A DNA stretch of 64,000 bases from Akkermansiaceae bacterium UBA2381 (GTDB lineage Bacteria; Verrucomicrobiota; Verrucomicrobiia; Verrucomicrobiales; DEV007). The translations under genes were made by a program, and so were the position numbers. The DNA lies in the NCBI GenBank assembly GCA_002344215.1, contig DDSV01000006.1, positions 677 to 64,676 on the forward strand, written 5' to 3'. Below, piece after piece: positions 17,524 to 25,777 of this stretch. The notes below the pieces were generated by a model. It saw only the letters and a program-made list of their open reading frames with translations, was not told the DNA's origin and made no database searches. The stretch's first letter is position 1, and every line of letters begins with the position of its first letter.

Positions 17524-18453
17524 ATGAATACTGAAAACAAACTCCCCGAGGGCTTCGCCAGCCCGACCGCACTACCCGAAAATTCCAAGGACACCGACTG
17601 GCAAGAGAAAAACCAGGCATGGTGGGAAAACAACCCGATGCGATATGATTGGAACGAGGGCATCCCCGCAGGGGCCTTCAGCCGCGCGTTCTACGAGGAA
17701 ATCGACAAGCGGTTCTTCAACGATGCGGCCCGCTACATGCCGCCGAAGGAGTCTCCCTTTGATGAGATTCTACCCTTCCACGAATTGCCAGAACTTGATG
17801 TTCTGGAAATCGGAGTCGGAAACGGAAGTCACGCCCAACTGATCGCCCCGCACTCCAGGACCTACACCGGAGTGGACCTGACGGACTACGCTGTGAAAAG
17901 CACAATCACCCGATTCGAACTTTTTCATATCGAGGGAAAAATCCTTCCCATGGACGCAGAGGAGATGGCGTTTCCAAACGAATCCTTCGACCTAATCTGG
18001 ACATGGGGCGTCATCCATCACTCTGCAAATACGGGGCGAATTCTCTCCGAAATGTATCGAGTCCTTAGACCTGGAGGGAGAGCGGTGGTGATGGTCTATC
18101 ATCGGAGTTTCCTCTACTACTATATCACGACTGCTCTGATCCGCGGGATTCTGGCCGGGGGGTTCTTTCGGGGGAAATCACTGCACGATCTGGTACAACT
18201 GCATACTGACGGGGCAATCGCTCGATTTTATCGCCCCTGGGAATGGCAGTCTCTCATCTCAAAGCACGGATTTCATTTGATCGATCAGCGCATCAAAGGT
18301 CAGAAATCGGAAATATTCCCAATACCCGCGTCGAAACTCAAGGGCCGCTTGATGGACATTACGCCTAACTGCATCAGTCGATTCATTCTGAATACATGCC
18401 GCCAGGGATCTTTCCTGATCACGACGATACAAAAACCCGGAATCGGAAACTGA
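17524..18453 (+). CDS. Class I SAM methyltransferase
   Basis: A 309-aa protein. LDVLEIGVGNGSHAQLIA (around residue 97) is SAM motif I, the acidic end of the next strand is TGVDLTDYA, FDLIWTWGVIHHSAN is motif II/post-I, and EMYRVLRPGGRAVVMVYH is motif III. This is the Methyltransf_11 layout. A C-terminal 110-residue extension follows with an FYRPWEWQSL segment. The ATG at 17524 is preferred over in-frame sequence reaching back to 17479. Glycan-linked methylation is inferred from context only. Confidence 0.82.
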   Translation: MNTENKLPEGFASPTALPENSKDTDWQEKNQAWWENNPMRYDWNEGIPAGAFSRAFYEEIDKRFFNDAARYMPPKESPFDEILPFHELPELDVLEIGVGNGSHAQLIAPHSRTYTGVDLTDYAVKSTITRFELFHIEGKILPMDAEEMAFPNESFDLIWTWGVIHHSANTGRILSEMYRVLRPGGRAVVMVYHRSFLYYYITTALIRGILAGGFFRGKSLHDLVQLHTDGAIARFYRPWEWQSLISKHGFHLIDQRIKGQKSEIFPIPASKLKGRLMDITPNCISRFILNTCRQGSFLITTIQKPGIGN

Positions 18454-18472
18454 AAAGGAAGAACACAAGGTC

Positions 18473-19558
18473 GTGATAAAGAAGGAAATCGCTGTTGTTA
18501 CTCACTTCTCCTCGCCCTATCAAGTGAGTCTCTTCAATGAGATAGAACGGCTTCGCCCCAACTCACTGAAGGTCTACTATCTTCACCGCTCTCACTCGTC
18601 CCGGAGCTGGAGCGAATCAATTATCAAACATGAAGCAAGATTTCTCGGGGATGGTGATCTAGTGCTGAAGGAAGCCGTATCCGATTTCCGAGATTCGAGA
18701 CTCGCTGTTTTCAATTTTTATACTGAAGCACCCGTGCCTGAATTGCTGAACCTGAGAGTTCGTTCCAAGCAACCCTGGACCTTTTGGGGCGAGCGCGCCG
18801 GGTACAGAAACAAGACCCTGGGAAGCCTCGCAAGACGCTGGCGCCTGCAGCATCTGCACTCTGGGAAAAGTCCAATCTGGGGGATAGGTGAATGGGCTGT
18901 AACCGCCTACAGGTCCGAATTCGGAGTGAATCGTCACTATGTGAACCTTCCCTACTTCTCCGATTTATCCCGATTCGAGAACGGCGGAAAGAAGGCAAAT
19001 GAGTCCGAAATCGTATTCCTTTACTCGGGTAGCCTCAGTCGCCGGAAGGGTGTGGACCTGCTGGCAAAGGCCTTTTTGCGTCTGGCCCGAGACAACCCAC
19101 AAGCACGCCTGCGCATCATGGGACATGGACCACTGGAAACAAGGATGACGACGGTGCTCCACCCCGTACTCTCCCAGGTGGACTTTCTTGGATTTCGGGA
19201 CTGGGATGATCTTCCCGAGGTGTACTCGAGTGCAGATGTGCTTTGTGCTCCCTCTCGCCACGACGGATGGGGTCTGGTGATTCCGGAAGGACTAGCTTCC
19301 GGTTTACCCGTGATTGGAACAGACCGTATGGGCGCGGCACTGGAGTTCATTGAAACCGGAAAGAACGGGTGGCTTATTCCGGGAGGTAATGGAAACGCTC
19401 TGGAGGAAGCCTTGCGTGAGGCGATTTCACTGACCGATGAAAAACGCTGCAGCTTGTCCTCTTCAGCCCGGGTTTCCGTGCAGGAGCACACCCTCGAGAA
19501 CGGTGCCCTCAGATTTCTCGCTGCGGCGGACGATGCGATGTCGAACTGGCACTCTTAG
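18473..19558 (+). CDS. Family 4 glycosyltransferase, GTG start
   Basis: A 361-aa GT-B enzyme. VTHFSSPYQVSLFNEI is the acceptor-side start. The donor half has FLYSGSLSRRKGVDLLAKAF, LRIMGHGP, VDFLGFRDWDDLPEVYSSAD and PSRHDGWGLVIPEGLASGLP, in which the two glutamate positions are kept. The start is GTG, preceded by a purine-rich AAGGAAGAACACAAGG Shine-Dalgarno region. Its stop codon (19556-19558) is the first three bases of the inverted-repeat element that follows. Confidence 0.85.
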   Translation: MIKKEIAVVTHFSSPYQVSLFNEIERLRPNSLKVYYLHRSHSSRSWSESIIKHEARFLGDGDLVLKEAVSDFRDSRLAVFNFYTEAPVPELLNLRVRSKQPWTFWGERAGYRNKTLGSLARRWRLQHLHSGKSPIWGIGEWAVTAYRSEFGVNRHYVNLPYFSDLSRFENGGKKANESEIVFLYSGSLSRRKGVDLLAKAFLRLARDNPQARLRIMGHGPLETRMTTVLHPVLSQVDFLGFRDWDDLPEVYSSADVLCAPSRHDGWGLVIPEGLASGLPVIGTDRMGAALEFIETGKNGWLIPGGNGNALEEALREAISLTDEKRCSLSSSARVSVQEHTLENGALRFLAAADDAMSNWHS

Positions 19559-19783
19559 GAGCCTGGGGAAAAAACCTGCAACGAAAAACCTGTTGAAATT
19601 CGGCTGGGGACGATTGCGGCAATAGCCGGAATGCGATTATACCGGTCCGTTTACCTGCGGACCCTCTTACGCCTAGCTTCGCTGCTCCTTTGGTCATGTT
19701 GCTGGTGCCGCTTGCTCGTCGCGCCTTATCAGACTGAGAAATGATTCGCAGTTTTTATTCCCGTCTCTTTTAACAGGCTCCTA
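19556..19783. mobile_element. MITE-like or IS-remnant element with 10-bp inverted ends
   Basis: A 228-bp segment bounded by TAGGAGCCTG and its exact complement CAGGCTCCTA. Both ends continue into A-rich strings when read inward (GGGGAAAAAA on the left, TTAAAAGAGA read inward from the right), as in many IS ends. It contains no complete transposase and no obvious target duplication. Its left end supplies the stop codon of the upstream glycosyltransferase, and its right end stops 4 bp before the asparagine synthetase ATG. Confidence 0.6.
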
Positions 19784-19787
19784 GAAC

Positions 19788-21602
19788 ATGTGCGGAATAG
19801 CAGGCTTTTTCGGGGGTGCCCCTTCCCCTCACTTTTCCGAAAGCGCGCGCCATTCCCTCGCAGCCCGAGGGCCCGATGGCAGCGGCTCCTGGGGGAGCCA
19901 GGACGGGACCGCCGGTTTGATCCACACCCGTCTTGCCATTCTCGATCTGAGCGATGCGGGACGGCAGCCGATGGAACGAAAGCCTCGTCTCTCCGACGGG
20001 TCTCTTCGATACACGGGTAGAGACAATACCTGTGTACTGGTTTTCAACGGTGAGATCTACAACTACCGCGAACTACGATCGGAACTGGAACGCTCCGGAG
20101 AAGTATTCACGAGCAACTCGGATACGGAAGTCCTGCTACGATTACTAGCACGGGAAGGAGAAGCCTGTATCCAGAAGCTGGCCGGAATGTTCGCCTTCGC
20201 CTTCTGGGATGAAGAGTCTGGCACCGCCCTGTTGGCGCGGGATCCACTGGGCATCAAGCCCCTCTACTACCGAATCGACGGCAAAGCCCTCGCATTCGCA
20301 TCCGATACGCAGATCTTGAAGAGAGACGGAGACAATACCGACCCATCGGCACTGCGAGACTTCTTTCTCTGGGGCAGCGTCCCTGAACCGGCGACCTTGA
20401 ATGCAGCGATACGCCAGGTTCCTGCGGGACATTGCCTCAGATACAGTAGCGACGGGATCGAAATCGGTGCATGGACACGGGTGGATCAGGAACGCACCAG
20501 TCCACTTCGGAGCACTACCCGTATCTCCAATCGAAGTCCCTCCCGTCGGACGCGAGAAGCCCTGCTGGAAACCGTAGGACGCCACCTGGTGAGCGATGTT
20601 CCAATCGGGATATTCTTGAGCGGTGGAATCGACTCGACCGTGATTCTCGCGCTCACCCGGGAAGTGCTTGGTGACCGGGCCGATCTGCGGACTTTTTCGA
20701 TCGGTTTCGAAGACCCGGCATTCGACGAATCGACTCTCGCCAGACGCACCGCCGAACATTTTGGAGCGACCCACACGGAGTGGCGAATGACTTCGACCGA
20801 AGGTAGCGCGGAAATTCCTGCCTACCTGAGCTCGGTGGATCAGCCTACCATAGATGGGTTCAATACATGGTGTGTCTCCAAACTGGCACGGAGAGAAGGG
20901 ATGAAAGTGGTTCTCTCCGGTCTGGGAGGGGATGAAATTTTTGGAGGATATCGTTCCTTCGAAAATGTTCCAAGACTTTACGAATGGCATCGTCGACTCG
21001 GCAGGCTTCGGGGGACTGTAGCGCGAGTTCTCGAAACACTCCCGTCGGGCACTCCCTTGCGGCGACTAGCAGAATTCCTGCGAGGAAGTGGCGGCTGGTT
21101 GGAAGCCTACCACTGCCAGCGTGGTATCTTCACCCCCCTCGAGGCGTGGTCGCTGGCAAAGTCTCTGACCGGAGAGTGCCCGGAACGCGTATCATGGGAA
21201 ATACCGGAACTTCCCGCCTCTCCGCAAGCCTCCGTAAGCGAATTGGAACTCGCACGATATATGCGTAATCAGCTGCTTCGCGACAGCGATGTTTTCTCCA
21301 TGGCACATGGTTTGGAACTTCGCGTTCCTTTTGTCGATCAACGTTTTCTCGATTCGATTCGTCTTATTCCCGTGCACGAAAGAATTCGTCAAGGAAAACA
21401 GTTGTTGCTCGACGCCGTGCCGGAAGTTCCCGAATGGATCCGAAACCAACCAAAACGAGGCTTCCGCTTTCCGTTTCAACAATGGATGGAAGGCCAGTTC
21501 GGCGAACAACTTGCAGATGCCCAAAGTCTATCCCCAGTTCCCCTCAATTACTGGTATCGGACTTGGGCAGTAGCCGTAGCCCTCTCCGTTCTAAAGAGAT
21601 AA
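19788..21602 (+). CDS. asnB: Asparagine synthase (glutamine-hydrolysing), AsnB-like
   Basis: 604 aa. Cys2 of MCGIAGFFGG is the N-terminal nucleophile of the class II glutaminase domain (about residues 2-210), with ARGPDGSGSW and VFNGEIYNYREL as further active-site blocks. The synthetase domain has the PP-loop FLSGGIDSTV near residue 277 and VVLSGLGGDEIFGGY. In glycan clusters such proteins often amidate a uronic acid or another carboxylate rather than making bulk asparagine; that role is inferred here. A MITE-like element sits directly upstream. Confidence 0.9.
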   Translation: MCGIAGFFGGAPSPHFSESARHSLAARGPDGSGSWGSQDGTAGLIHTRLAILDLSDAGRQPMERKPRLSDGSLRYTGRDNTCVLVFNGEIYNYRELRSELERSGEVFTSNSDTEVLLRLLAREGEACIQKLAGMFAFAFWDEESGTALLARDPLGIKPLYYRIDGKALAFASDTQILKRDGDNTDPSALRDFFLWGSVPEPATLNAAIRQVPAGHCLRYSSDGIEIGAWTRVDQERTSPLRSTTRISNRSPSRRTREALLETVGRHLVSDVPIGIFLSGGIDSTVILALTREVLGDRADLRTFSIGFEDPAFDESTLARRTAEHFGATHTEWRMTSTEGSAEIPAYLSSVDQPTIDGFNTWCVSKLARREGMKVVLSGLGGDEIFGGYRSFENVPRLYEWHRRLGRLRGTVARVLETLPSGTPLRRLAEFLRGSGGWLEAYHCQRGIFTPLEAWSLAKSLTGECPERVSWEIPELPASPQASVSELELARYMRNQLLRDSDVFSMAHGLELRVPFVDQRFLDSIRLIPVHERIRQGKQLLLDAVPEVPEWIRNQPKRGFRFPFQQWMEGQFGEQLADAQSLSPVPLNYWYRTWAVAVALSVLKR

Positions 21603-21677
21603 AACAAGTGACCCAACGATTGTCTCAAACAGTCCGTAGTCCGTACTCAGCGAACAAGGACGGATAACATTCCCCCC

Positions 21678-22823
21678 ATGCGCATCCTCCACGTCATTCC
21701 CTCGCTCTCCCTCTGTCATGGCGGGCCGAGCGTGGCGTTGCCCATCATGGAGAGAGCTTTGAGCGCGGAAGGAATCTTGGTGGAAACCATCACGACGGAC
21801 GACGAGGGACCAGGCCGGAGAAACGGGAAGGGCGACGCGGCCCCGCGTGAAGAGAACGGTATCATTCGCCGCTATTTCCCTAAGCAGACCGAGTTCTATA
21901 AGCTCTCGCTCCCGCTGGCTCGCTGGATGAAGCAGGCGGTGAATACCTTTGATTTAGTTCACATCCATGCACTCTTTTCCCATACCAGCATCGCCGCCGC
22001 CCGTGTTGCACGAAATGCCGGAGTACCCTATGTAATCCGTCCCCTCGGGGTATTGAATCAATACGGTATCACCCAACGAAGGGCGAATCTCAAGCAGCTT
22101 TCCCTTCGCTGGGTCGATGGTCCGGTCTTACGCCATGCTGCGGCAGTCCATTTTACCCTCGACGCGGAGCGCAACGAGGCCGAGCGCCTCGGTATATCCT
22201 TCAATCCCGTGGTCATTCCCTTGGGTCTCGAAGAAACTTCCCTGCCCCAATCCGATCCCGAGGCGAAGCCTTACGTGCTCTATCTTTCGCGAATTGATCC
22301 CAAAAAGAATCTCGAGAGTTTGCTCGAGGCATGGTGCCGGACACACCAATCCCGGTCGGAGTGGAAACTGATCATCGCCGGCAGCGGCGATGCGGAATAT
22401 TCAAGCAGACTTCGCAAACAGGCGGACTCTTTGGGGATTTCAAGCTCTATCGAGTGGGCCGGTGAGGTCGGGGGCGAACACAAAGCGCGCTTGCTCGCGG
22501 ATGCTTCGATTTTCACGTTGACCTCACACTCCGAGAACTTCGGCATCGCTGCAGCGGAGGCATTGATGGCAGGCAAACCCTGCCTCTTCACACCCGGCGT
22601 GGCGGTAGGGGTCGAAGCTGCCAAGATAGGCGCCGCCAAACTCGCCGACGGGCACGTGGGAGCACTTGCCGACGCACTCGAAGACCTGATGGCCAATCCG
22701 GCCCTGCGCGATTCACTGTCGACCAAAGCAAGACGATTTGCCACGACCGAACTCTCAGCCACCACGATGGGCGGACGCCTCAGAATGCTCTACGATGGGA
22801 TCATAGGCGAGAAGACCGCATGA
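21678..22823 (+). CDS. Family 4 glycosyltransferase
   Basis: A 381-aa GT-B enzyme. MRILHVIPSLSLCHGGPSVA is the classic GT4 N-terminus with the glycine loop. VLYLSRIDPKKNLESLLEAW opens the donor domain, then come LIIAGSGD, IEWAGEVGGEHKARLLADAS and FTLTSHSENFGIAAAEALMA with both catalytic-site glutamates. The stop overlaps the next gene by ATGA. Similar to mannosyl- or galactosyl-type transferases, but the donor cannot be determined. Confidence 0.88.
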   Translation: MRILHVIPSLSLCHGGPSVALPIMERALSAEGILVETITTDDEGPGRRNGKGDAAPREENGIIRRYFPKQTEFYKLSLPLARWMKQAVNTFDLVHIHALFSHTSIAAARVARNAGVPYVIRPLGVLNQYGITQRRANLKQLSLRWVDGPVLRHAAAVHFTLDAERNEAERLGISFNPVVIPLGLEETSLPQSDPEAKPYVLYLSRIDPKKNLESLLEAWCRTHQSRSEWKLIIAGSGDAEYSSRLRKQADSLGISSSIEWAGEVGGEHKARLLADASIFTLTSHSENFGIAAAEALMAGKPCLFTPGVAVGVEAAKIGAAKLADGHVGALADALEDLMANPALRDSLSTKARRFATTELSATTMGGRLRMLYDGIIGEKTA

Positions 22824-23617
22824 ACCTAAGCGACATCACTCCCCTCGTGCTCACCTTCAACGAGGGACCCAACATCGTTCGTTGCCTCGAACGGCTTCGT
22901 TGGGCAGAGAGAGTCGTCGTCATTGACAGCGGGAGCTCCGACAACACCGCCGACCTCTGCGGGGAATTCGCCAACGTCGAGCTTATCGAGCGAGGCTTCG
23001 ATAATCACACCGCCCAATGGAATTTCGGCCTCGATCAGATCACTACGAACTGGGTTCTGACTCTCGACGCGGACTACCTTCTCAACGATGATTTCATCGC
23101 AGAGCTCCGGATTCTGGAGTCCTCCGAATCACCCTGTTCAGTTCGGGCCTGGAGTGTCGGGTTTCACTACGTCCTCGCCGGGAAGCGTCTGCGTGGCACC
23201 TTGTATCCGCCGAGAGTGGCCCTCTTTGAGGTTAACACTCACCGTTACGAACAGGATGGGCACACTCAGATTCTGAAAACACGTGATCAAACCGGCCTCA
23301 TGAGAAATCGGGTGGATCACGATGACCGGAAGCCCCTTTCCCGATGGTTGGATTCTCAGCGCAAGTACGCCAGCCTCGAAGCGGAAAAACTGAGCCGGGA
23401 GATATCTCAAGGGGGAGTAGCTGATCGTCTCAGAAAAATGATCTGGCCCGCCGCCCCTGCGGCTTTCCTATATACACTTCTCATAAAGGGGCTGATCCTC
23501 GACGGATGGCCCGGGCTCTTTTATGTCCTGCAGAGAACCCACGCGGAAATCCTTCTTTCTCTCGAATTGCTGGATCGAAGGCTCAACAAACAAAAGGGCG
23601 AATCAGAAGACAAATGA
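22820..23617 (+). CDS. Family 2 glycosyltransferase (WaaE/KdtX-like)
   Basis: A 265-aa GT-A protein. ITPLVLTFNEGPNIVRCL opens the fold, VVVIDSGSSDNT is the UDP-sugar loop, and VLTLDADYLLNDDF gives the DAD motif. The FDNHTAQWNFGLD block and the size resemble LPS-core beta-glycosyltransferases of the WaaE/KdtX type. Overlaps the preceding GT4 by 4 bp and the following methyltransferase by 4 bp. Confidence 0.85.
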   Translation: MNLSDITPLVLTFNEGPNIVRCLERLRWAERVVVIDSGSSDNTADLCGEFANVELIERGFDNHTAQWNFGLDQITTNWVLTLDADYLLNDDFIAELRILESSESPCSVRAWSVGFHYVLAGKRLRGTLYPPRVALFEVNTHRYEQDGHTQILKTRDQTGLMRNRVDHDDRKPLSRWLDSQRKYASLEAEKLSREISQGGVADRLRKMIWPAAPAAFLYTLLIKGLILDGWPGLFYVLQRTHAEILLSLELLDRRLNKQKGESEDK

Positions 23618-24249
23618 GCAAAGAAATCTCAACTGACTTTTCCTACTCGACGGCGGAGGCCCTCCATACCAATGCCTACCTCTGGGCACCCGCGCTGCAC
23701 ACACTCGCCGAGTCAATTCCACCCGAACCTTCGGGAGTCCGACGAGTTTTCGATCTAAGATGCGGGAACGGAGCCTTTGCACGCCACCTCGAAAGTAGCG
23801 GTTTCGAGGTCACCGGGGTTGACCCTTCCAAAACCGGTATCGAAATCGGAAATCGAGAGAGCCCATCGATTCGGCTCGAAGTCGGAAGTGCCTACGAAGA
23901 TCTCGCGGCGAGATACGGCCGGTTTCCCGCGGTTGTCTCTCTGGAAGTGGTGGAACACGTCTATTATCCTCGAATCTTCGCCCGATGTGTCCACGATCTT
24001 CTGGAACCCGGAGGCGTCGCGATCATCAGCACTCCCTATCACAGCTACCTGAAGAACCTTGTCCTTGCTCTAAGTGGAAAGATGGATGCGCATTTCACCG
24101 CCTTGTGGGATCATGGGCATATCAAGTTCTGGTCGGTGGCTACACTAACCGACCTTTTTTCCGAACAAGGCATGACTGTGGAACGGGTTATCCGCGCAGG
24201 AAGAGTGCCGATCATCGCGAAGTCGATGATTCTGGTGCTTCGCAAATGA
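23614..24249 (+). CDS. Class I SAM methyltransferase (UbiG/Methyltransf_23-like)
   Basis: A 211-aa protein with all class I motifs: RRVFDLRCGNGAFARHL (motif I), VTGVDPSKTGIEIG, VVSLEVVEHVYYPRIFARC and LEPGGVAIISTPYH. Motif I has Arg where most relatives have Gly (DLRCGNG rather than DLGCGNG), so SAM binding should be checked. It starts at the ATG that overlaps the upstream GT2 stop (ATGA) and is the last gene of the + strand block before the repeat-rich zone. Confidence 0.82.
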   Translation: MSKEISTDFSYSTAEALHTNAYLWAPALHTLAESIPPEPSGVRRVFDLRCGNGAFARHLESSGFEVTGVDPSKTGIEIGNRESPSIRLEVGSAYEDLAARYGRFPAVVSLEVVEHVYYPRIFARCVHDLLEPGGVAIISTPYHSYLKNLVLALSGKMDAHFTALWDHGHIKFWSVATLTDLFSEQGMTVERVIRAGRVPIIAKSMILVLRK

Positions 24250-24578
24250 AAGAAGTGTATGAGTGGGTTCTCGGCGGCGGGAATAGGCCGGGGTGTGTGG
24301 TTTAAGCGCCTTCGGCGCTGTTGTTGACTTCGCTTCGCTCCGTCTATCCGCTGCGCGTATTCGTTCTTGGTGCTTCGTTTCCTGTCCTCCGCAGCCCGGA
24401 GGGCGAAGGGGGATTGGTCCTTGGTATCTGTGCAAATCCTTGGAAATCTGTGTCCATCTGTGTTGACATAAAACATCGGCCTGGGAAAAGAGCGGGCAGA
24501 AGTACCCGCGCTCCTCTAGGCTTCCGAAAACACGGGTTTCCTCAGATGGGATTGGATGGTCACAACTCGCCACGCTGT
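24250..24578. repeat. Intergenic repeat mosaic
   Basis: Holds a GCGCCTTCGGCGC hairpin (about 24306-24318), a complement-orientation CGTCTATCCGCTGCGCG module (about 24342-24358), the CCTCCG/CGGAGG hairpin module in inverted orientation (24381-24420), and an ATCTGTGTCCATCTGTGTTGA tract (about 24445-24466). No gene was seen. The module order partly mirrors that in the 3364-3799 gap. Confidence 0.7.
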
Positions 24579-24606
24579 TTGACTTCGAACCAGTGACCCT
24601 TACCTT
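24579..24606 (+). promoter_or_regulatory. Predicted leaderless promoter of HicBA-like module
   Basis: TTGACT (24579-24584), a 16-bp spacer and TACCTT (24601-24606), with 6 bp to the ATG at 24613. No room remains for a Shine-Dalgarno in the transcript. Same geometry as the other toxin-antitoxin promoters in the window. Confidence 0.55.
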
Positions 24607-24612
24607 AGCCAC

Positions 24613-24810
24613 ATGAACTATCGCATACGACTGGTCGAAACCGATGAAGGCTGGTCCGCGTCCTGTTTGGATTTGCCGGGGTGCCATTCACAGGGATCCA
24701 CGAGGCCGGAAGCGCTCGATGCAATCCGGGGAGCGATTAGCGACTGGCTGATCGTTGAGGCGGAGGAGTCCGGTATCAGAAGCGCAGAAACACTTGAAAT
24801 AGTGGTGTAA
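24613..24810 (+). CDS. hicB: HicB-like antitoxin
   Basis: A 65-aa protein with the partial RNase-H-like HicB fold: an IRLVETDEGWSASCLDLPGC strand pair, then a helix starting at EALDAIRGAISDWL. This short form lacks a separate C-terminal DNA-binding domain. Its stop overlaps the HicA start (TAATG). HicB normally blocks HicA and may co-repress the operon. Gene order is antitoxin then toxin, reversed from the classic hicAB order but common in short HicB pairs. Confidence 0.85.
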   Translation: MNYRIRLVETDEGWSASCLDLPGCHSQGSTRPEALDAIRGAISDWLIVEAEESGIRSAETLEIVV

Positions 24811-25022
24811 TGCCGAAGCTCCCCGGTGTCAGCCAAAAGGATGCCGTCCGTGTGCTCCAGAAGCTGGGCTTTCGAATTGCCCGTGAATCCGGTCATATTG
24901 TCATGAGTAACGGAGAAATCCGACTGACCATTCCGCGACACAATCCGATCAATGCAATCACCATGGGTGCCATCGCCAAGGATGCAGGACTGACACCTGA
25001 CGAGTTCCGCAGACTGCTCTGA
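24810..25022 (+). CDS. hicA: HicA-like mRNA interferase toxin
   Basis: A 70-aa protein with the double-stranded-RNA-binding-like HicA (YcfA) fold. KLPGVSQKDAVRVLQKLGF is the N-terminal helix, GHIVMSNGEIRLTIPRHN holds the catalytic His (the His in GHIVM), and the end is TMGAIAKDAGLTPDEFRRLL. Expected to cleave translated mRNA. Its start shares the A of the HicB stop, so the pair is translationally coupled. Confidence 0.9.
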   Translation: MPKLPGVSQKDAVRVLQKLGFRIARESGHIVMSNGEIRLTIPRHNPINAITMGAIAKDAGLTPDEFRRLL

Positions 25023-25088
25023 TTGATTTTCCTGGATCCCATCCGCGAAAATCTGTGTCCATCTGTGTTGATCAAAAAAACCATTCCC

Positions 25089-25353
25089 GCTGGAGTGAGG
25101 GCTTCAGCCCTTGTGGGCGAAATATTCGCAACGAAGATACAGCAAACGGCTAAAGAGGCTGTCGGAAAACTCTTTCTTCGGTTAAGGGCTTTGGCAAGAT
25201 CTTCTGTAGGTGGCCTCTGTGAGGCCGCGTTGGACGCTCGAACTACCCGGCCTGTGCAATCCGGCCTCACAGAGGCCAGCGACAGGACGAATTTGGGAGC
25301 TGACTGAAAATCGTCGCCAGTTTTCCGACAGCCTCTAAAGCCGTCACTCCAGC
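25089..25353. repeat. Nested palindromic element interrupted by insertion
   Basis: The second full copy of the element at 1319-1395. The left arm GCTGGAGTGAGGGCTTCAGC and the right arm ending ACTCCAGC are intact. Its right hairpin is split in the loop. Removing the 179-bp insertion and one CTAAAG copy restores a perfect ACGGC-TAAA-GCCGT hairpin. Confidence 0.85.
25156..25334. mobile_element. 179-bp MITE-like element with 6-bp target duplication
   Basis: Perfect 16-bp terminal inverted repeats, AGGCTGTCGGAAAACT at 25156-25171 and its complement at 25319-25334. Both sides carry the direct repeat CTAAAG (25150-25155 and 25335-25340), which reads as a target-site duplication. Internally, a second perfect 17-bp inverted pair (TGGCCTCTGTGAGGCCG at 25211-25227, complement at 25262-25278) would form a long hairpin. 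It has no coding capacity, so it would be non-autonomous, mobilised by a transposase outside this window. Confidence 0.85.
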
Positions 25354-25498
25354 TCCATGGTTCGCCCGGAGGAACCGAACGAAACACGATCCCCCTACGC
25401 CCCCCCGGGCTGCGGAGGACAGGGAACGAGGAACCGCGGCAAAATAGACAACGAAGAACGAAGCACCAGGAGCGAGGAACCGCGGCGAAGCCGCGTCT

Positions 25499-25526
25499 TT
25501 GACATGATGTTTTTACATGATAGCTT
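25499..25526 (+). promoter_or_regulatory. Predicted leaderless promoter of second AbrB/PIN module
   Basis: TTGACA (25499-25504), 16 bp and TAGCTT (25521-25526), with 5 bp to the ATG at 25532. A direct repeat ACATGAT (25502-25508 and 25515-25521) spans the spacer and could be the antitoxin-binding operator. Confidence 0.58.
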
Positions 25527-25531
25527 AAGCG

Positions 25532-25777
25532 ATGAATGATTCCTCATTGACGGAGCGCGGCCAGGTCTCAGTGCCGGCCGGGATTCGGAAAGCGATGGGC
25601 CTTCGCCCGGGCCAGAAGCTGCATTGGGAACAGATTTCCGAGCGGGAAATGCGGGTTTCGGTGCGGGAGGAAACTCCATCGGGACCGCTTTCGGTCCTCG
25701 GATATGCACGGCAAGTTCGGGGCGAGCCCGCTCGTCGCACCGCCGACTGGATGAAGGAACTGCGCGAGGGTGAATGA
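25532..25777 (+). CDS. AbrB/SpoVT-type antitoxin
   Basis: An 81-aa antitoxin with an AbrB swapped-hairpin domain (LTERGQVSVPAGIRKAMGLR at about residues 5-24, then PGQKLHWEQI). The C-terminal tail is charged and ends in an amphipathic helix (RRTADWMKELREGE), the expected toxin-binding part. Overlaps the PIN toxin by 4 bp (ATGA). Related in architecture to the module at 2741 but clearly divergent in sequence. Confidence 0.85.
   Translation: MNDSSLTERGQVSVPAGIRKAMGLRPGQKLHWEQISEREMRVSVREETPSGPLSVLGYARQVRGEPARRTADWMKELREGE

Larger units (their letters stand above)
25023..25498. repeat. Intergenic repeat mosaic with inserted mobile element
   Basis: 476 bp without a gene. In order: an ATCTGTGTCCATCTGTGTTGA tract (about 25049-25070), the GCTGGAGT/ACTCCAGC palindromic element (25089-25353) interrupted by a MITE-like insertion (25156-25334), a variant of the CGGAGGACAGG hairpin module (about 25387-25425), and GAACGAAG-type heptamers (about 25440-25480). 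Confidence 0.75.

Noticed and set aside
24250..24578. Repeat region as a possible non-coding RNA or riboswitch
   Set aside because: The modules recur in unrelated contexts and orientations, which fits mobile or shuffled repeat better than a conserved structured leader.
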